From Pseudomonas putida (GTDB taxonomy: Bacteria; Pseudomonadota; Gammaproteobacteria; Pseudomonadales; Pseudomonadaceae), in NCBI RefSeq assembly GCF_004357765.1, contig NZ_SMTE01000005.1, forward strand, positions 62,001 to 126,000: a DNA stretch of 64,000 nt, in the 5' to 3' direction. The notes below the pieces were generated by a model. That model saw only the letters and a program-made list of their open reading frames with translations. It was not told the origin of the DNA and ran no database searches. Below are positions 25,578 to 33,226 of this stretch, piece after piece (positions within the stretch are counted from its first letter, which is position 1; each line of letters begins with the position of its first letter). The position numbers were made by a program, and so were the translations under genes.

Positions 25578-25778
25578 ATAAACCTCTGATGAGCCCAGTT
25601 AACCGAGCTCAATTAAATGAATTACTCAGCGAGTGATCCATTATGTGTACGCATCTGCCTCCGGTCATTCTCCGGACCTTTATCAAGGCCTGGCTCGTCA
25701 TCATCTGGGGTGTATCCCAGTGGATCATCAGCCTCGAGGAGCGTATGTGGCGAAAGAGCCGTACGTGGTGGGGCGCGT

Positions 25779-26015
25779 TTACCAACGGCGCCCAGGATAA
25801 GTCCAACCAGTATTCTGACTACTGAACTTCTCCATATTTGAAGCTTTTTGATGCTCAGGGGACTCAGGTTCTTGTTCAGGTGTAGCGTCGGGATCGATAT
25901 AATCGTCCCTATCCTCTGGGCTAGATTTGTCCAACACCTCGAGCTTTTCTGTACCTGATTCAACTTCCGATTCAAGCCCTGGAGATCCATCTGGTCTGGC
26001 AATGTCACTAGACAT
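25779..26015 (-). CDS. Small acidic protein (78 aa), possibly frameshifted
   Basis: A 78-residue acidic protein (many Glu, Asp, Pro) with ribosome site GAGAGG before the ATG. A second frame overlaps its end and continues to 25622 with a short hydrophobic segment (RILVGLILGAVG) and an acidic tail, but has no good start. The two may be one gene split by a frameshift, or two overlapping genes. No family recognised. Confidence 0.5.
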   Translation of the reverse strand: MSSDIARPDGSPGLESEVESGTEKLEVLDKSSPEDRDDYIDPDATPEQEPESPEHQKASNMEKFSSQNTGWTYPGRRW

Positions 26016-26156
26016 AAGTACCTCTCATTAACTCAGAAAATCTGAGCTAAGGTGAGTATGCGCCCTAAAGTGGCTATAGGGTGAAATATCAGACCACCGG
26101 GAAAACAAAAAAGACCGAGGCAATGATGGGGCCTTTTTAAGCCCTCTTCAAGAAAC

Positions 26157-26178
26157 AAAAAGCCCGCACTTGGCGGGC
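26157..26178 (-). terminator. Terminator after pagL
   Basis: GCCCGC and GCGGGC (26162-26167, 26173-26178) form a six-base stem with a five-base loop, followed by five U residues on the minus strand. It lies 22 bases after the PagL stop. A second weaker U-rich hairpin occurs at about 26108-26137. Confidence 0.85.
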
Positions 26179-26199
26179 AAGGGAGCTACGCAGAAATAG

Positions 26200-26709
26200 T
26201 TAAATCTGGTGGCTGTAGAACAGCGAGAACGACTCGATGCCGTCGTTCGGCTGCTTGATGCCTGCGTTGGAGTAATGGACCGCTCGAATACCCACCTTCT
26301 GGGTCTCGCCAATCTTGAGGCCAGCGCCGATGCGATCCTCGAAGTTGAAGGCGGAGCCGAAGTCCTGGTCACCCGCGGAGGTGCCGGAAAACACCGCAAC
26401 GCCAATACCCGCCTCAACAAATGGCTTCACATTGCCGCTACCGAACTCATAGACGAACACAGGAGCGAATGAGAGCGAGTGAGCGCCGCCGGAAGCATCT
26501 CCGGCCTCCCAATAGGTATACCCAGCATCCCAGTAACCGGTTAGACGGCCCGCGCTGGACTCAAACCAGCTTCTGTCCCAGTTAAAGCCAACGCCTACGC
26601 GCGCTGTAATGCCACCTTGACTTGTCGCACCCAGCGCCCCGGAAAGCTCAGCTGCTCCGGCGGACGCAGCGACAAGGGACAGCGCTGCAGCAGCTAGAAC
26701 GGTTTTCAT
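26200..26709 (-). CDS. pagL: PagL-like lipid A 3-O-deacylase, prophage-borne
   Basis: A 169-residue outer membrane protein with a signal peptide (KTVLAAAALSLVAASAGAA) and alternating beta strands for an eight-stranded barrel. Near the C-terminus His145, Ser147 and Glu159 (HYSNAG then NDGIE) keep the spacing of the PagL triad (His126, Ser128, Glu140 in P. aeruginosa). PagL removes the 3-O acyl chain from lipid A and so changes endotoxin and membrane properties. It is bracketed by terminators, which marks it as a moron. The start at 26709 begins the signal peptide. An upstream in-frame codon was rejected. Confidence 0.85.
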   Translation of the reverse strand: MKTVLAAAALSLVAASAGAAELSGALGATSQGGITARVGVGFNWDRSWFESSAGRLTGYWDAGYTYWEAGDASGGAHSLSFAPVFVYEFGSGNVKPFVEAGIGVAVFSGTSAGDQDFGSAFNFEDRIGAGLKIGETQKVGIRAVHYSNAGIKQPNDGIESFSLFYSHQI

Positions 26710-26851
26710 AATCACGGTCTTCCATGTTTGTTTAGTTAGCAACCTATCAGAATCATAGTGCTATCAAAACGTTCCGTGTTACAAAAAAAAATCTCTATCC
26801 GACCTCGCTCGGGGGCTTGTGGCAGGACTCTTGAGGCCCTCTTCGGGCAAT

Positions 26852-26877
26852 AAAAACCCGGCTTTTGGGGCCGGGTT
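26852..26877 (-). terminator. Strong terminator between Q-position gene and pagL
   Basis: AACCCGGC and GCCGGGTT (26855-26862, 26870-26877) form a perfect eight-base stem with a seven-base loop, followed by five U residues on the minus strand. Its place after the Q-position gene matches the tR-prime terminator that lambda Q overcomes. The flanking 26743-26944 contains no gene. Confidence 0.85.
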
Positions 26878-26944
26878 CAGGACGTTTTCGCCATAGGCGA
26901 AATTATGACGATGGCGAAATAGTGCCAAATCACTCCTCAAACTG

Positions 26945-27631
26945 TCAAGCGGCTATTTCCTGCGCCTCGTCATTGCGTTCACGGAGCCTTTCCACCACCC
27001 GGGCAACAGGCTTGAGTGCCTGCTTGTCGAGCTTGTCGACCTGGGCGCAGAGCGCATCCCATACCTCTTGCCAGTCCCTGGCCCAGTTCTGAGGATTCAT
27101 CTTCTCGCCAGTGCGATCCTCGACGAACATGCATACCGCCCCCGGCCCCATCGCCTCGCCGTCGTGCACGAGGATCTTGTGCGATTGGAGCGCTGCCATT
27201 GCCATCCAGTAGGCTCGCTGTTTCTTGCGGTCTGTGAGCGCTTCCAGACCGCTCCCGAGCCATACCAGGCCATGGGCAATACTGAGGTCGTTTCCGCTGG
27301 CCACGGGCGAGTACAGGAAGTGCCCGAGGTGACGCAGCGACTTTGGCAGGGAGTCGATCGCCTGAAGCACCAGGCCGGCGGTCAGCATGTGAGCGCAGCG
27401 GTCGTTTGTGAGGCGGCGCCCCGGGCGAGTCTCCTGCACCCCTTCCTTCCGAACCTCATACACCTTGCACACCTCCTGGCCGTCGTGGTTTTCCAGCATG
27501 ACCATGATCTTCACATCGCCGGAACCACCCTTCTTGCCCAAGGCTGCCTGCTCCGCGGCTACGGCCAGGGCGGATGCGCGGTTCTCGTGCAGTGCGTCGT
27601 GCCAAACTTGGCGGGCGCTGATTACTTTCAT
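26945..27631 (-). CDS. Phage protein in the Q (late antiterminator) position
   Basis: A 228-residue soluble protein, mixed helical, without zinc-finger cysteines. It follows ninB, DUF1364 and rusA genes and precedes a strong terminator and the late genes, which is exactly where lambda Q lies. The sequence (KVISARQVWHDALHENRAS at the start) does not show a known Q motif, so late antitermination is inferred only from position. The start is coupled to the upstream small gene (ATGA). Confidence 0.55.
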   Translation of the reverse strand: MKVISARQVWHDALHENRASALAVAAEQAALGKKGGSGDVKIMVMLENHDGQEVCKVYEVRKEGVQETRPGRRLTNDRCAHMLTAGLVLQAIDSLPKSLRHLGHFLYSPVASGNDLSIAHGLVWLGSGLEALTDRKKQRAYWMAMAALQSHKILVHDGEAMGPGAVCMFVEDRTGEKMNPQNWARDWQEVWDALCAQVDKLDKQALKPVARVVERLRERNDEAQEIAA

Positions 27632-27777
27632 GGTCGTTCCCCCTGGATGCGATTGTTCTTCTTCAGCAAAAATTCTTCGTAGCAGCGCTTACGGCGGACC
27701 GCGCCGGCCCAGGACATCGCCCCGCCCGACACAACGATCAGCGCCGCCAAAATCAGAAATGCCCATGCTGGTGTCAT
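27628..27777 (-). CDS. Small single-span membrane protein (49 aa)
   Basis: A 49-residue protein: MTPAWAFLILAALIVVSGGA forms one membrane helix, followed by a basic tail with KRCYEEFLLKKNN. Its ATG overlaps the rusA stop and its own stop overlaps the start of the next gene (ATGA both times), and AGGAG precedes it. This double coupling strongly supports translation. Function unknown. Confidence 0.68.
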   Translation of the reverse strand: MTPAWAFLILAALIVVSGGAMSWAGAVRRKRCYEEFLLKKNNRIQGERP

Positions 27778-28133
27778 GCTGCTTGCTCCTGTGCTTGGAT
27801 ACGGACGCGCACGGCGCCGCCCTTGATCGTTTCCTTGCTCACCCTGATCTGGGTGGCGAAAACGTTGTCGTCGATGCCCAGGGCATCTGCCAGGCCGTCA
27901 CGGCCCGCCTTGAACATCGCCAGCAGGTTGTCGTCGTCGCGCCGGCGGCGATCGGGCGGCACGAACTCGAGCATGAGCAGCGCGTCACCTTCCGGCGCTT
28001 TGATACCGGCCTGCTTCGCCAGCAGGTGGCAGGCTGCCCGGTAGGACTTGGCCGCCTTGCTCTTCCTGGTCCAGTGCACTCGGGCGTTCGGGCTGCATGC
28101 GGCCGGCGGCCACGGCAGTGTCAGGTCCGTCAT
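27774..28133 (-). CDS. rusA: RusA-type Holliday junction resolvase
   Basis: A 119-residue nuclease. The motif PPDRRRRDDDNL (about 54-65) supplies the cluster of acidic residues of the RusA active site, and GIDDNV gives a further Asp pair. RusA cuts four-way junctions made during phage recombination and prepares DNA for packaging. It overlaps genes on both sides by four bases. Same position as rusA in lambdoid phages. Confidence 0.92.
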   Translation of the reverse strand: MTDLTLPWPPAACSPNARVHWTRKSKAAKSYRAACHLLAKQAGIKAPEGDALLMLEFVPPDRRRRDDDNLLAMFKAGRDGLADALGIDDNVFATQIRVSKETIKGGAVRVRIQAQEQAA

Positions 28134-28432
28134 GCAGCCCCCTTGATGGTCAGAATGCCGGCCCGGATCAGGGCCTCATGAGTCTCAGCGATTGCCCGGG
28201 GCATGTCGGACCAGTCCACTTCGCCCTTCCCCCGACCATCGAGCACGTCGTGACAGGCGCTGCAGGCGTATACCGCCACGGTGTCGAAGCCCTTCATGCC
28301 CATGCCCTTTTGCCCGCAAGGCAGGTGGGCCAGCACGGTGGTCTCCGGGTTGAAGTTGCAGATGCCAGGAATACGGACGGTGCAGTCCTGGCCGCGGGCG
28401 CTCTCGCGCACCTTCTTGGATACGACGCGCAT
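28130..28432 (-). CDS. DUF1364 nuclease-like recombination protein
   Basis: A 100-residue protein starting MRVVSKKVRESARGQDC, with Cys and His pairs (DCTVRIPGICN, AHLPCG, YACSACHD) arranged like the HNH/treble-clef fold of DUF1364. These proteins occur in the nin region and may act like NinG/Rap on recombination intermediates. The ATG overlaps the ninB stop by one base, with GGAGG upstream. Confidence 0.82.
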   Translation of the reverse strand: MRVVSKKVRESARGQDCTVRIPGICNFNPETTVLAHLPCGQKGMGMKGFDTVAVYACSACHDVLDGRGKGEVDWSDMPRAIAETHEALIRAGILTIKGAA

Positions 28433-28830
28433 CAGTACCGCCCTCCCCACCGATCAGGTTCAGTCCATCGCACTCCATGCTCGGCCCCGAAGGCGTGCAT
28501 CACTTCGAACAGGTCGCTGAACCACTTCTGCGACTGCTTGCGGGTCGAGACGCCCAGGACGACGAAGCCACCGTCTATGCCCGGTACCGCGTCCTGCTTC
28601 TGCACCGCGGCGCTGAAAATGTGCTTCCAGTCTTCGTCGGTGAGCTTGCGGCCGTACCACTCCACCTGCTGGGAGACGTCGCGGAGCATTGCCCACATCT
28701 TCCGGTTGCAGACGTCCGGGCGTTTCTCATCCTTGATGACCACCACCTTAGGCTTGGTCAGGTCGATGGCGTGCAGGGCACCGTACAGGCGGTTGAGGTC
28801 TTGGCTGCTGCGGATGGCGAACTCGGTCAT
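28432..28830 (-). CDS. ninB: NinB recombination protein
   Basis: A 132-residue protein of the NinB (Orf) family: RNRKMWAMLRDVSQQVEW-like block (CNRKMWAMLRDVSQQVEWYG), then DEDWKHIFSA and GFVVLG-STRK. In lambda it is a recombination mediator that helps load the annealing protein on SSB-coated DNA. The start at 28830 overlaps the upstream gene (ATGA). A much longer upstream frame was rejected. Confidence 0.92.
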   Translation of the reverse strand: MTEFAIRSSQDLNRLYGALHAIDLTKPKVVVIKDEKRPDVCNRKMWAMLRDVSQQVEWYGRKLTDEDWKHIFSAAVQKQDAVPGIDGGFVVLGVSTRKQSQKWFSDLFEVMHAFGAEHGVRWTEPDRWGGRY

Positions 28831-29048
28831 GGCCGCACCCCCGTCTTCTTGCTCACCTTCCCTTCGGCTTCCAGCTGACGCATGGTCTTGCGCAGCGTGT
28901 TCAGGTCGTAGGCGCGCATCATGGCCTTGATCCACTTTTTCACGATCGTGACGCAGGCGTAGGACAGGGCGAAGAGCACCAGGGCGACGAAGGCAGTTCC
29001 GGCGCACGCCATGACCGCATAGCCCAGCCACATGGCAAGATCATTCAT
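28827..29048 (-). CDS. Small membrane protein, function unknown
   Basis: A 73-residue protein with one long hydrophobic segment (about 5-35) and a basic cytosolic tail (LRKTMRQLEAEGKVSKK). It is coupled on both sides by four-base overlaps within the replication/nin operon. No family recognised. Confidence 0.65.
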   Translation of the reverse strand: MNDLAMWLGYAVMACAGTAFVALVLFALSYACVTIVKKWIKAMMRAYDLNTLRKTMRQLEAEGKVSKKTGVRP

Positions 29049-29401
29049 GGCGCCACCTTCAGGCCCTGAGCCTCAATCGCTTCCTTGGCCTCAACTCTGC
29101 GGCACAGGCCGAATATCTCGTCTGCATCCTCAACGTCGCTCATGCTCGGGACGAATTCATGATGGCGGTGCGAGTCATACGCGCCCTCGAAGCCAACTAC
29201 CTTCGGCAGCTCCACCACCACGGCCTCTCGGGAGGCCTGCCAGGCCTGCCACATCCCCTCCACCACCCGATTTCCGTACTTATGGCCATCCCAGCTTGAA
29301 AGGGTCTTGTCTTCAGGGTCGCGCGCATCTTCCTGCAGGTGCCAGTTGTACCGCTGGCGGGCCCAGGTCTCGAACTGCTCGCGCATCTTGTTGGTGTCCA
29401 T
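29045..29401 (-). CDS. Phage protein of unknown function in the nin region
   Basis: A 118-residue soluble protein starting MDTNKMREQFETWARQRY, a start common to many small phage proteins. The start at 29401 overlaps the upstream stop by one base (TGATG). It contains conserved-looking MWQAWQASREAVVVELP. No catalytic motif is seen. Confidence 0.7.
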   Translation of the reverse strand: MDTNKMREQFETWARQRYNWHLQEDARDPEDKTLSSWDGHKYGNRVVEGMWQAWQASREAVVVELPKVVGFEGAYDSHRHHEFVPSMSDVEDADEIFGLCRRVEAKEAIEAQGLKVAP

Positions 29402-29583
29402 CAGTGCTTCTCCTGCGCGTGCCACTTGGCCTTGTACTCAGCGATAAAGTCGGCGGGGAACTGCGAGCGCCAGCCACATGAGCACTTGAACTGCTCACCG
29501 TCCCAGCTGGTACGCGGCATGCTGCAGGTCGACCCTTTTTCCATGGCTCCTCCGCAGTAGGGGGCATAACCGGGCTGCTTCAT
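29401..29583 (-). CDS. Small zinc-binding phage protein (60 aa)
   Basis: A 60-residue protein with cysteines at CGG, TCSM and CSCGW, suitable for one zinc site. The start at 29583 (MKQPGYAPYCGG) is taken because the longer frame upstream is out of register with the P gene. It follows the P-like gene by 20 bases. Function unknown. Confidence 0.62.
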   Translation of the reverse strand: MKQPGYAPYCGGAMEKGSTCSMPRTSWDGEQFKCSCGWRSQFPADFIAEYKAKWHAQEKH

Positions 29584-29603
29584 CAGATTTTCTCGAACAG
29601 TGC

Positions 29604-30365
29604 TCACACTCCCTCCCCGGCCGGCTGCCCGGCGCGCTTGATGTTCAACTTGGCCAGCAGGTGTGCACGGCACGCGGCAGCGCCGGTTGGAAGCTGCTGG
29701 ATTTCCAGCAGGCGGACCTGCTTCTGGGCGGCGTACTCGTCGGCCAGTTCGACCAGGCTCTTCTGGCTGTCGTGGCCGATGCCGGTGGCGATGTCGCCCA
29801 GTGGCTCGCCGGCGACCAGCATACGGATCGTGATGTCGTAGGCCCGGGCGAATACCTTCTCGGCACGCTCCACCTCCATCGATCCCAGGTTCTGCGCCTC
29901 GCACTGCAGGGCTGCGTGGCGCACCGCTGCGTGCGACCAGGCGCGGGAACCGGCACGGCTGGGGTGGAAGTTCTCCAGCGCCTCTGCCAGGGCCCGCGCA
30001 AGCGGCGGAATGCCCATCTCCTCCGGGGTTGGCTGGCACAGCTTGATGAACTTTCCGCTGCTCGGGGCGAAGTCGGTACCCAGCACCCGGCACTTCTGGA
30101 TGCCGAAGCGGATCTGCTCGAGCGTGTTGATGCCCGCGGCGACGAAGGATTTGATCCAGCTGCGCTTGGCAGCCTTCAGGGCTTCGTCATCCGGCCATGC
30201 CTGCTTCCACGCCGGGAAGATGGCCTGCAGCTCCTTGAACAGGGCGTTGACCACTTCGGTGGTGCCAGGGTCCAGCTGCTTCGCCGGTGTCTGCGCCTCG
30301 GCTGGCAGGTTGCGGGCCGTGGCCATGATCTGCGTCACGCTGCGCAGTTTCGGTTGTGCGGTCAT
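29604..30365 (-). CDS. P: Replication protein P-like helicase loader
   Basis: A 253-residue protein. Residues 35-115 carry the lambda P-type block: NALFKELQAIFPAWKQAW, then KRSWIKSFVAAGI and TDFAPSSGKFIKLC. P proteins bring the host DnaB helicase to the phage origin bound by O. It lies after the O-like gene and overlaps it by four bases. The C-terminal half is less conserved. Confidence 0.88.
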   Translation of the reverse strand: MTAQPKLRSVTQIMATARNLPAEAQTPAKQLDPGTTEVVNALFKELQAIFPAWKQAWPDDEALKAAKRSWIKSFVAAGINTLEQIRFGIQKCRVLGTDFAPSSGKFIKLCQPTPEEMGIPPLARALAEALENFHPSRAGSRAWSHAAVRHAALQCEAQNLGSMEVERAEKVFARAYDITIRMLVAGEPLGDIATGIGHDSQKSLVELADEYAAQKQVRLLEIQQLPTGAAACRAHLLAKLNIKRAGQPAGEGV

Positions 30366-31141
30366 AAGCCCCCCAGGTCATCAGCCCAGCTGGTGTCGTT
30401 GAAGTCGGGACCGCTGCGGCGCTGGCCCTGCTGCGCACCCGGCAGCACCTTTTCAGGGAACAGGCCGGTCCAGCCGTTGCTGATCGACTGGTTGATCACA
30501 GCGTCGGGCGCGTGGTGCTTGGCCAGCTGGGCGGCCTGGCGCTCGCAGGAGGTCTTGGTCAGTCGCTTGCCGATCTCCTTGCGGTGCTGGCACCAGTCGG
30601 CCCAGATCTGGTCGCTGACGTTGGCCGGCTTGGCAGTCATCGGGTCAAACTTCGGAGCCTTCTTTGGAGTCGCAGGAGCGTCAGCGACTGCCCCCTTCGG
30701 TTCTTTGATGGTTCCTTGATGGTTTATTGATGGATTGGGTGCAGCTCCTGCACCCCGTTCTGTCGTGGTTTGCACCCCGTTCTGTCGTGAGCTGCACCCC
30801 GTTGTGTCGTCATTTGCACCCCGTTCCGAACCGGGTGCAGCTGTTGCACCCCGTTCAATGCACAGGTCATAGACGGTTGGGCGGCGGTCGTGACGGTCGA
30901 TGTAGGCGCCAGCAATTGCCTGATTCCCAAGGCGAATCACACCGATCTCCAGTAGGTGGTCGAGCTTGTACTTCACCGTGCGGATGGACAAACCAGTGTC
31001 ATCGCTTATGCTTGCGGAGGACGGAAAAGCCCCTCGGCCGTTCTTGTCGGCATAGTTGGCCAGGACCAGCAACACGTAACGCGCAGTAGCGTCTACGATG
31101 TCGCGCTGCTCCAGGGCCCAGGACATGGATTGAACGCTCAC
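30362..31141 (-). CDS. O: Replication protein O-like, helix-turn-helix
   Basis: A 259-residue protein. I take the GTG at 31141, which overlaps the upstream stop (GTGA) and has GGAG upstream. This gives SVQSMSWALEQR, the usual family start. Residues 20-85 form a winged helix-turn-helix (YVLLVLANYADKNG, SISDDTGLSIRTVKYKLD). A low-complexity linker follows with three similar repeats around GCNSRQNG-type segments, then a C-terminal helical domain. It should bind the origin, possibly located in its own coding repeats as in lambda O. Confidence 0.83.
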   Translation of the reverse strand: MSVQSMSWALEQRDIVDATARYVLLVLANYADKNGRGAFPSSASISDDTGLSIRTVKYKLDHLLEIGVIRLGNQAIAGAYIDRHDRRPTVYDLCIERGATAAPGSERGANDDTTGCSSRQNGVQTTTERGAGAAPNPSINHQGTIKEPKGAVADAPATPKKAPKFDPMTAKPANVSDQIWADWCQHRKEIGKRLTKTSCERQAAQLAKHHAPDAVINQSISNGWTGLFPEKVLPGAQQGQRRSGPDFNDTSWADDLGGL

Positions 31142-31560
31142 TGGGCACGCTCCAAGGGGGCAGCATCCCGCTGTTGGCAGACAAGCATGAGCGCCGCATT
31201 CCGCTCCTCGCGTGCAGCGTTCCCACGCCGACGCATGCCCACGACGTGCCGGTAAGCCCGGAATTTCAGGCCGGAACCTGATGGCATGTCGCTCGCAGCC
31301 TCTTGCAGATCGCAGCAAACATCGCCGTAGCAGAAGGCGCCCCACTCACTCTCCCGGAAATCGGTCGAGTTGAGATCGTTGACGTAGAAATCACGCGCTG
31401 CTTCGCAGTGGCCGCAGGTCTTGTAGGTGGACACGTCGCCCTCCCATAGCCCCGAGACGTATTCGTAGCGCTCGCCTGGCTCGATGTGGCCATGGCATTC
31501 GGTGCAGCTGTGACGCTTGCGCGCGACACGGTGCGTTTCGGTGTGAAATGCCGGATTCAT
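31138..31560 (-). CDS. Cys-rich phage protein, paralogue of the gene at 48256
   Basis: A 140-residue protein whose N-terminal half (ARKRHSCTECHGHIEPGERY, then YKTCGHCEAARDF) forms a zinc knuckle domain. The same domain occurs in the plus-strand gene at 48256-48612, so the prophage carries two paralogues in opposite early operons. The C-terminal part is basic (RAYRHVVGMRRRGN). Function unknown. Coupled to both neighbours by four-base overlaps. Confidence 0.75.
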   Translation of the reverse strand: MNPAFHTETHRVARKRHSCTECHGHIEPGERYEYVSGLWEGDVSTYKTCGHCEAARDFYVNDLNSTDFRESEWGAFCYGDVCCDLQEAASDMPSGSGLKFRAYRHVVGMRRRGNAAREERNAALMLVCQQRDAAPLERAQ

Positions 31561-32414
31561 GCTGCACCCCGCACAGCCTTGTCGTGGGTGTGCAGGCCGT
31601 CCCAGTTCTTCTTCATGGGCAGCTCGCCGGCCAGGTAGAGCTCGTACAGGCGCACGGCGCCCTTGCGCAGGAGGATCGGCGTGTAGCTGATGAACGCCTC
31701 TTTCCCGTGCGGGGTTATCTCCTGCTGGTGCTCGGTCATGTACTTGTCGCGGGCATAGGCGGCCACGCGGTAGCGGGTACCGGACTTGCTCTCGTTGTAG
31801 AGCCAGTTGCGGCGCTCAAGGAAGTGGCCGACCTGCATCACGTTGACCCCATTGAGGCCCTTGCAGAACTGGACGTGGCTCATGCCTTCCTTGAACAGGT
31901 TCTCGAGGTGGTCGATTTTCTTGGCCTGGGCCTCGACCTGGACGGTGAGCAGGACGCGGGCTTTCTCCGACTCCAGGGCCATCTGGAGGATTTCCAGCTT
32001 GCTGAGGTCGGCGGGCTGGGCCGGGGCGGTGTATCCGCCGGTTCTGCGGATGTTGGGCAGAACCTCGCTCACCACCCATTCTTCGAAGCGTTCGGCCTGG
32101 GGCAGCTTGGAGCGCATCACCAGACGGTAAACGTCACGCTCGGGGATGATGTTTGCCGATGGGCCAAGGGTGAACGAATCGTTCACCCCCACCGGGCGCG
32201 GGCTTTTGCAGTGGTCGCGCACTGCTTTCTGTGGGTTGGAGTAGCCGAGGCCTTCAGCTACATCACGAGCAGAGAACCAAGGCTCACCATCAACGAGCAC
32301 GACACGAACGTCGAACCCCTCGAAATTGAACAGGTTTACTGTGCGCGCCACGAAATCGTGGTTCGCATTTTGTGGCGCGAGGGCCACGGTATTGCTTTGG
32401 ATGGTCTGGTGCAT
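31557..32414 (-). CDS. ant: Phage antirepressor (BRO-N plus C-terminal domain)
   Basis: A 285-residue protein starting at the ATG at 32414 with GAGGT upstream. Residues 25-125 form a BRO-N domain (LFNFEGFDVRVVLVDGEPW, SARDVAEGLGYSNPQKAVRDHC). A coiled segment and a KilA-C/antirepressor-type C-terminal domain follow. Such proteins interfere with repressors and favour lytic growth. Copy 3 of the dispersed palindrome is embedded in codons about 12-24, just before the BRO-N domain. Confidence 0.85.
   Translation of the reverse strand: MHQTIQSNTVALAPQNANHDFVARTVNLFNFEGFDVRVVLVDGEPWFSARDVAEGLGYSNPQKAVRDHCKSPRPVGVNDSFTLGPSANIIPERDVYRLVMRSKLPQAERFEEWVVSEVLPNIRRTGGYTAPAQPADLSKLEILQMALESEKARVLLTVQVEAQAKKIDHLENLFKEGMSHVQFCKGLNGVNVMQVGHFLERRNWLYNESKSGTRYRVAAYARDKYMTEHQQEITPHGKEAFISYTPILLRKGAVRLYELYLAGELPMKKNWDGLHTHDKAVRGAA
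32344..32379 (+). repeat. Dispersed hyphenated palindrome, copy 3
   Basis: Left arm CGCGCCACGAAA (32344-32355), 12-base spacer, right arm TTTTGTGGCGCG (32368-32379). It lies inside the antirepressor coding sequence and is translated there as part of a variable linker before the BRO-N domain. Confidence 0.88.
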
Positions 32415-32454
32415 ATATGATGACCTCACACAAGCGTTACGAAAGCAGTACAAG

Positions 32455-32480
32455 AAACCGGGCGGCCACCCGGTTTTTTT
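32455..32480 (+). terminator. Hairpin with U-run on the plus strand
   Basis: AAACCGGG and CCCGGTTT (32455-32462, 32469-32476) form an eight-base stem followed by a T-run to 32480 on the plus strand. On the minus strand the U-run is poor. It lies between two minus-strand genes, so it could block antisense transcription or act as a processing hairpin upstream of the antirepressor. Confidence 0.65.
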
Positions 32481-32492
32481 GCGCCTGCGTTT

Positions 32493-32699
32493 TCAGGTGT
32501 CACTTTTGAGGCCCTCTTTCGGGACCAATTGGACTACCTGTGCTTTGGGCCTTCCGAGACGAGCCGGTCCGCCCATGGCCAAGAACTCGATCGCTACAGC
32601 CTCGAGCGCCTGGTCAATGCTTAAGCCCTTCTTCAGGGCAAAAGCACTAATCCTTCTCTTCGCACCATCACTCAGGTGCTCGTAGTCGATTTCAGCCAC
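32493..32699 (-). CDS. Small early-operon protein (68 aa), function unknown
   Basis: A 68-residue protein with two helices (LSDGAKRRISAFALKKGLSI, then LEAVAIEFLAMGG) and a basic C-terminus. The pattern resembles small ribbon-helix-helix or cII-position regulators, but no clear motif is present. It lies between the MYADQ gene and the antirepressor in the cro operon. Confidence 0.6.
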   Translation of the reverse strand: MAEIDYEHLSDGAKRRISAFALKKGLSIDQALEAVAIEFLAMGGPARLGRPKAQVVQLVPKEGLKSDT

Positions 32700-32717
32700 G
32701 TGACCTCCATAGGGCCT

Positions 32718-32918
32718 CTAGGCCGCGCTAGACTGCTTGTCGTCCTTGCTCAAGGCCTCAATCGCACCGTTCTCTACCGCCCACTCGATCATCAGGTACA
32801 GGTAGGTGGCGTGCTGCTCTTCGGCGCGCTCTGCTGCCCTGGCAAGGATGCGGTCAAGGGTCTTGTTGAAACGGACCTTCCGAGGCGTATCACGCTTGTG
32901 GGATTGGTCGGCGTACAT
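32718..32918 (-). CDS. Putative ribbon-helix-helix-type small protein
   Basis: A 66-residue protein starting at the ATG at 32918 (AAGGAG upstream). The segment RKVRFNKTLDRILARAAERA followed by HATYLYLMIEWAVENG is like YlcI/YnfO or Arc-type small DNA-binding proteins. It is the first gene after cro and could be a regulator in the cII position. The DNA-binding role is inference. Confidence 0.62.
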   Translation of the reverse strand: MYADQSHKRDTPRKVRFNKTLDRILARAAERAEEQHATYLYLMIEWAVENGAIEALSKDDKQSSAA

Positions 32919-32950
32919 GCGGGCACTGCTCCTTGCAGGTTGGTTGGGGG

Positions 32951-33199
32951 TTATGCGGCTGAAAGCGCGTGGCTCTGATTGCTGTCGATCTGATTCCACG
33001 GGAACGAAGGACACAGGTCGGCACGACTCACAGCGCCATTCGTAAGCGCTTCAATCTGTAATGCGCGCTTGGCTGGGACCGTGCGCTCTCCTGAACACCA
33101 TTGGTTGACGGTCGGCGCCGCCACATTCAGCCGGCGCGCCAATTCCGCCTGGCTGCCCAGCACGCGGGATGCTTCTTTGGCTGCTTCTGCTGATTTCAT
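32951..33199 (-). CDS. cro: Cro-like repressor
   Basis: An 82-residue protein with a single helix-turn-helix: GSQAELARRLNVAAPTVNQW at about 15-34, followed by GERTVPAKRALQIEALT, the YdaS/Cro family pattern. It is divergent from the main repressor and is transcribed from a near-consensus promoter between the operators. AGGAGAG precedes the ATG. It should turn down repressor synthesis and early transcription after induction. Confidence 0.88.
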   Translation of the reverse strand: MKSAEAAKEASRVLGSQAELARRLNVAAPTVNQWCSGERTVPAKRALQIEALTNGAVSRADLCPSFPWNQIDSNQSHALSAA

Positions 33200-33226
33200 G
33201 AGCTCTCTCCTGGAGATTTATCGGTG

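Noticed and set aside
25180-32530. Recurring GAGGCCCT(C/A)TTC.GGG motif at about 25187, 26833 and 32508
   Set aside because: The matches are short hairpin cores near terminators with different flanks, so they may simply be similar terminator stems.
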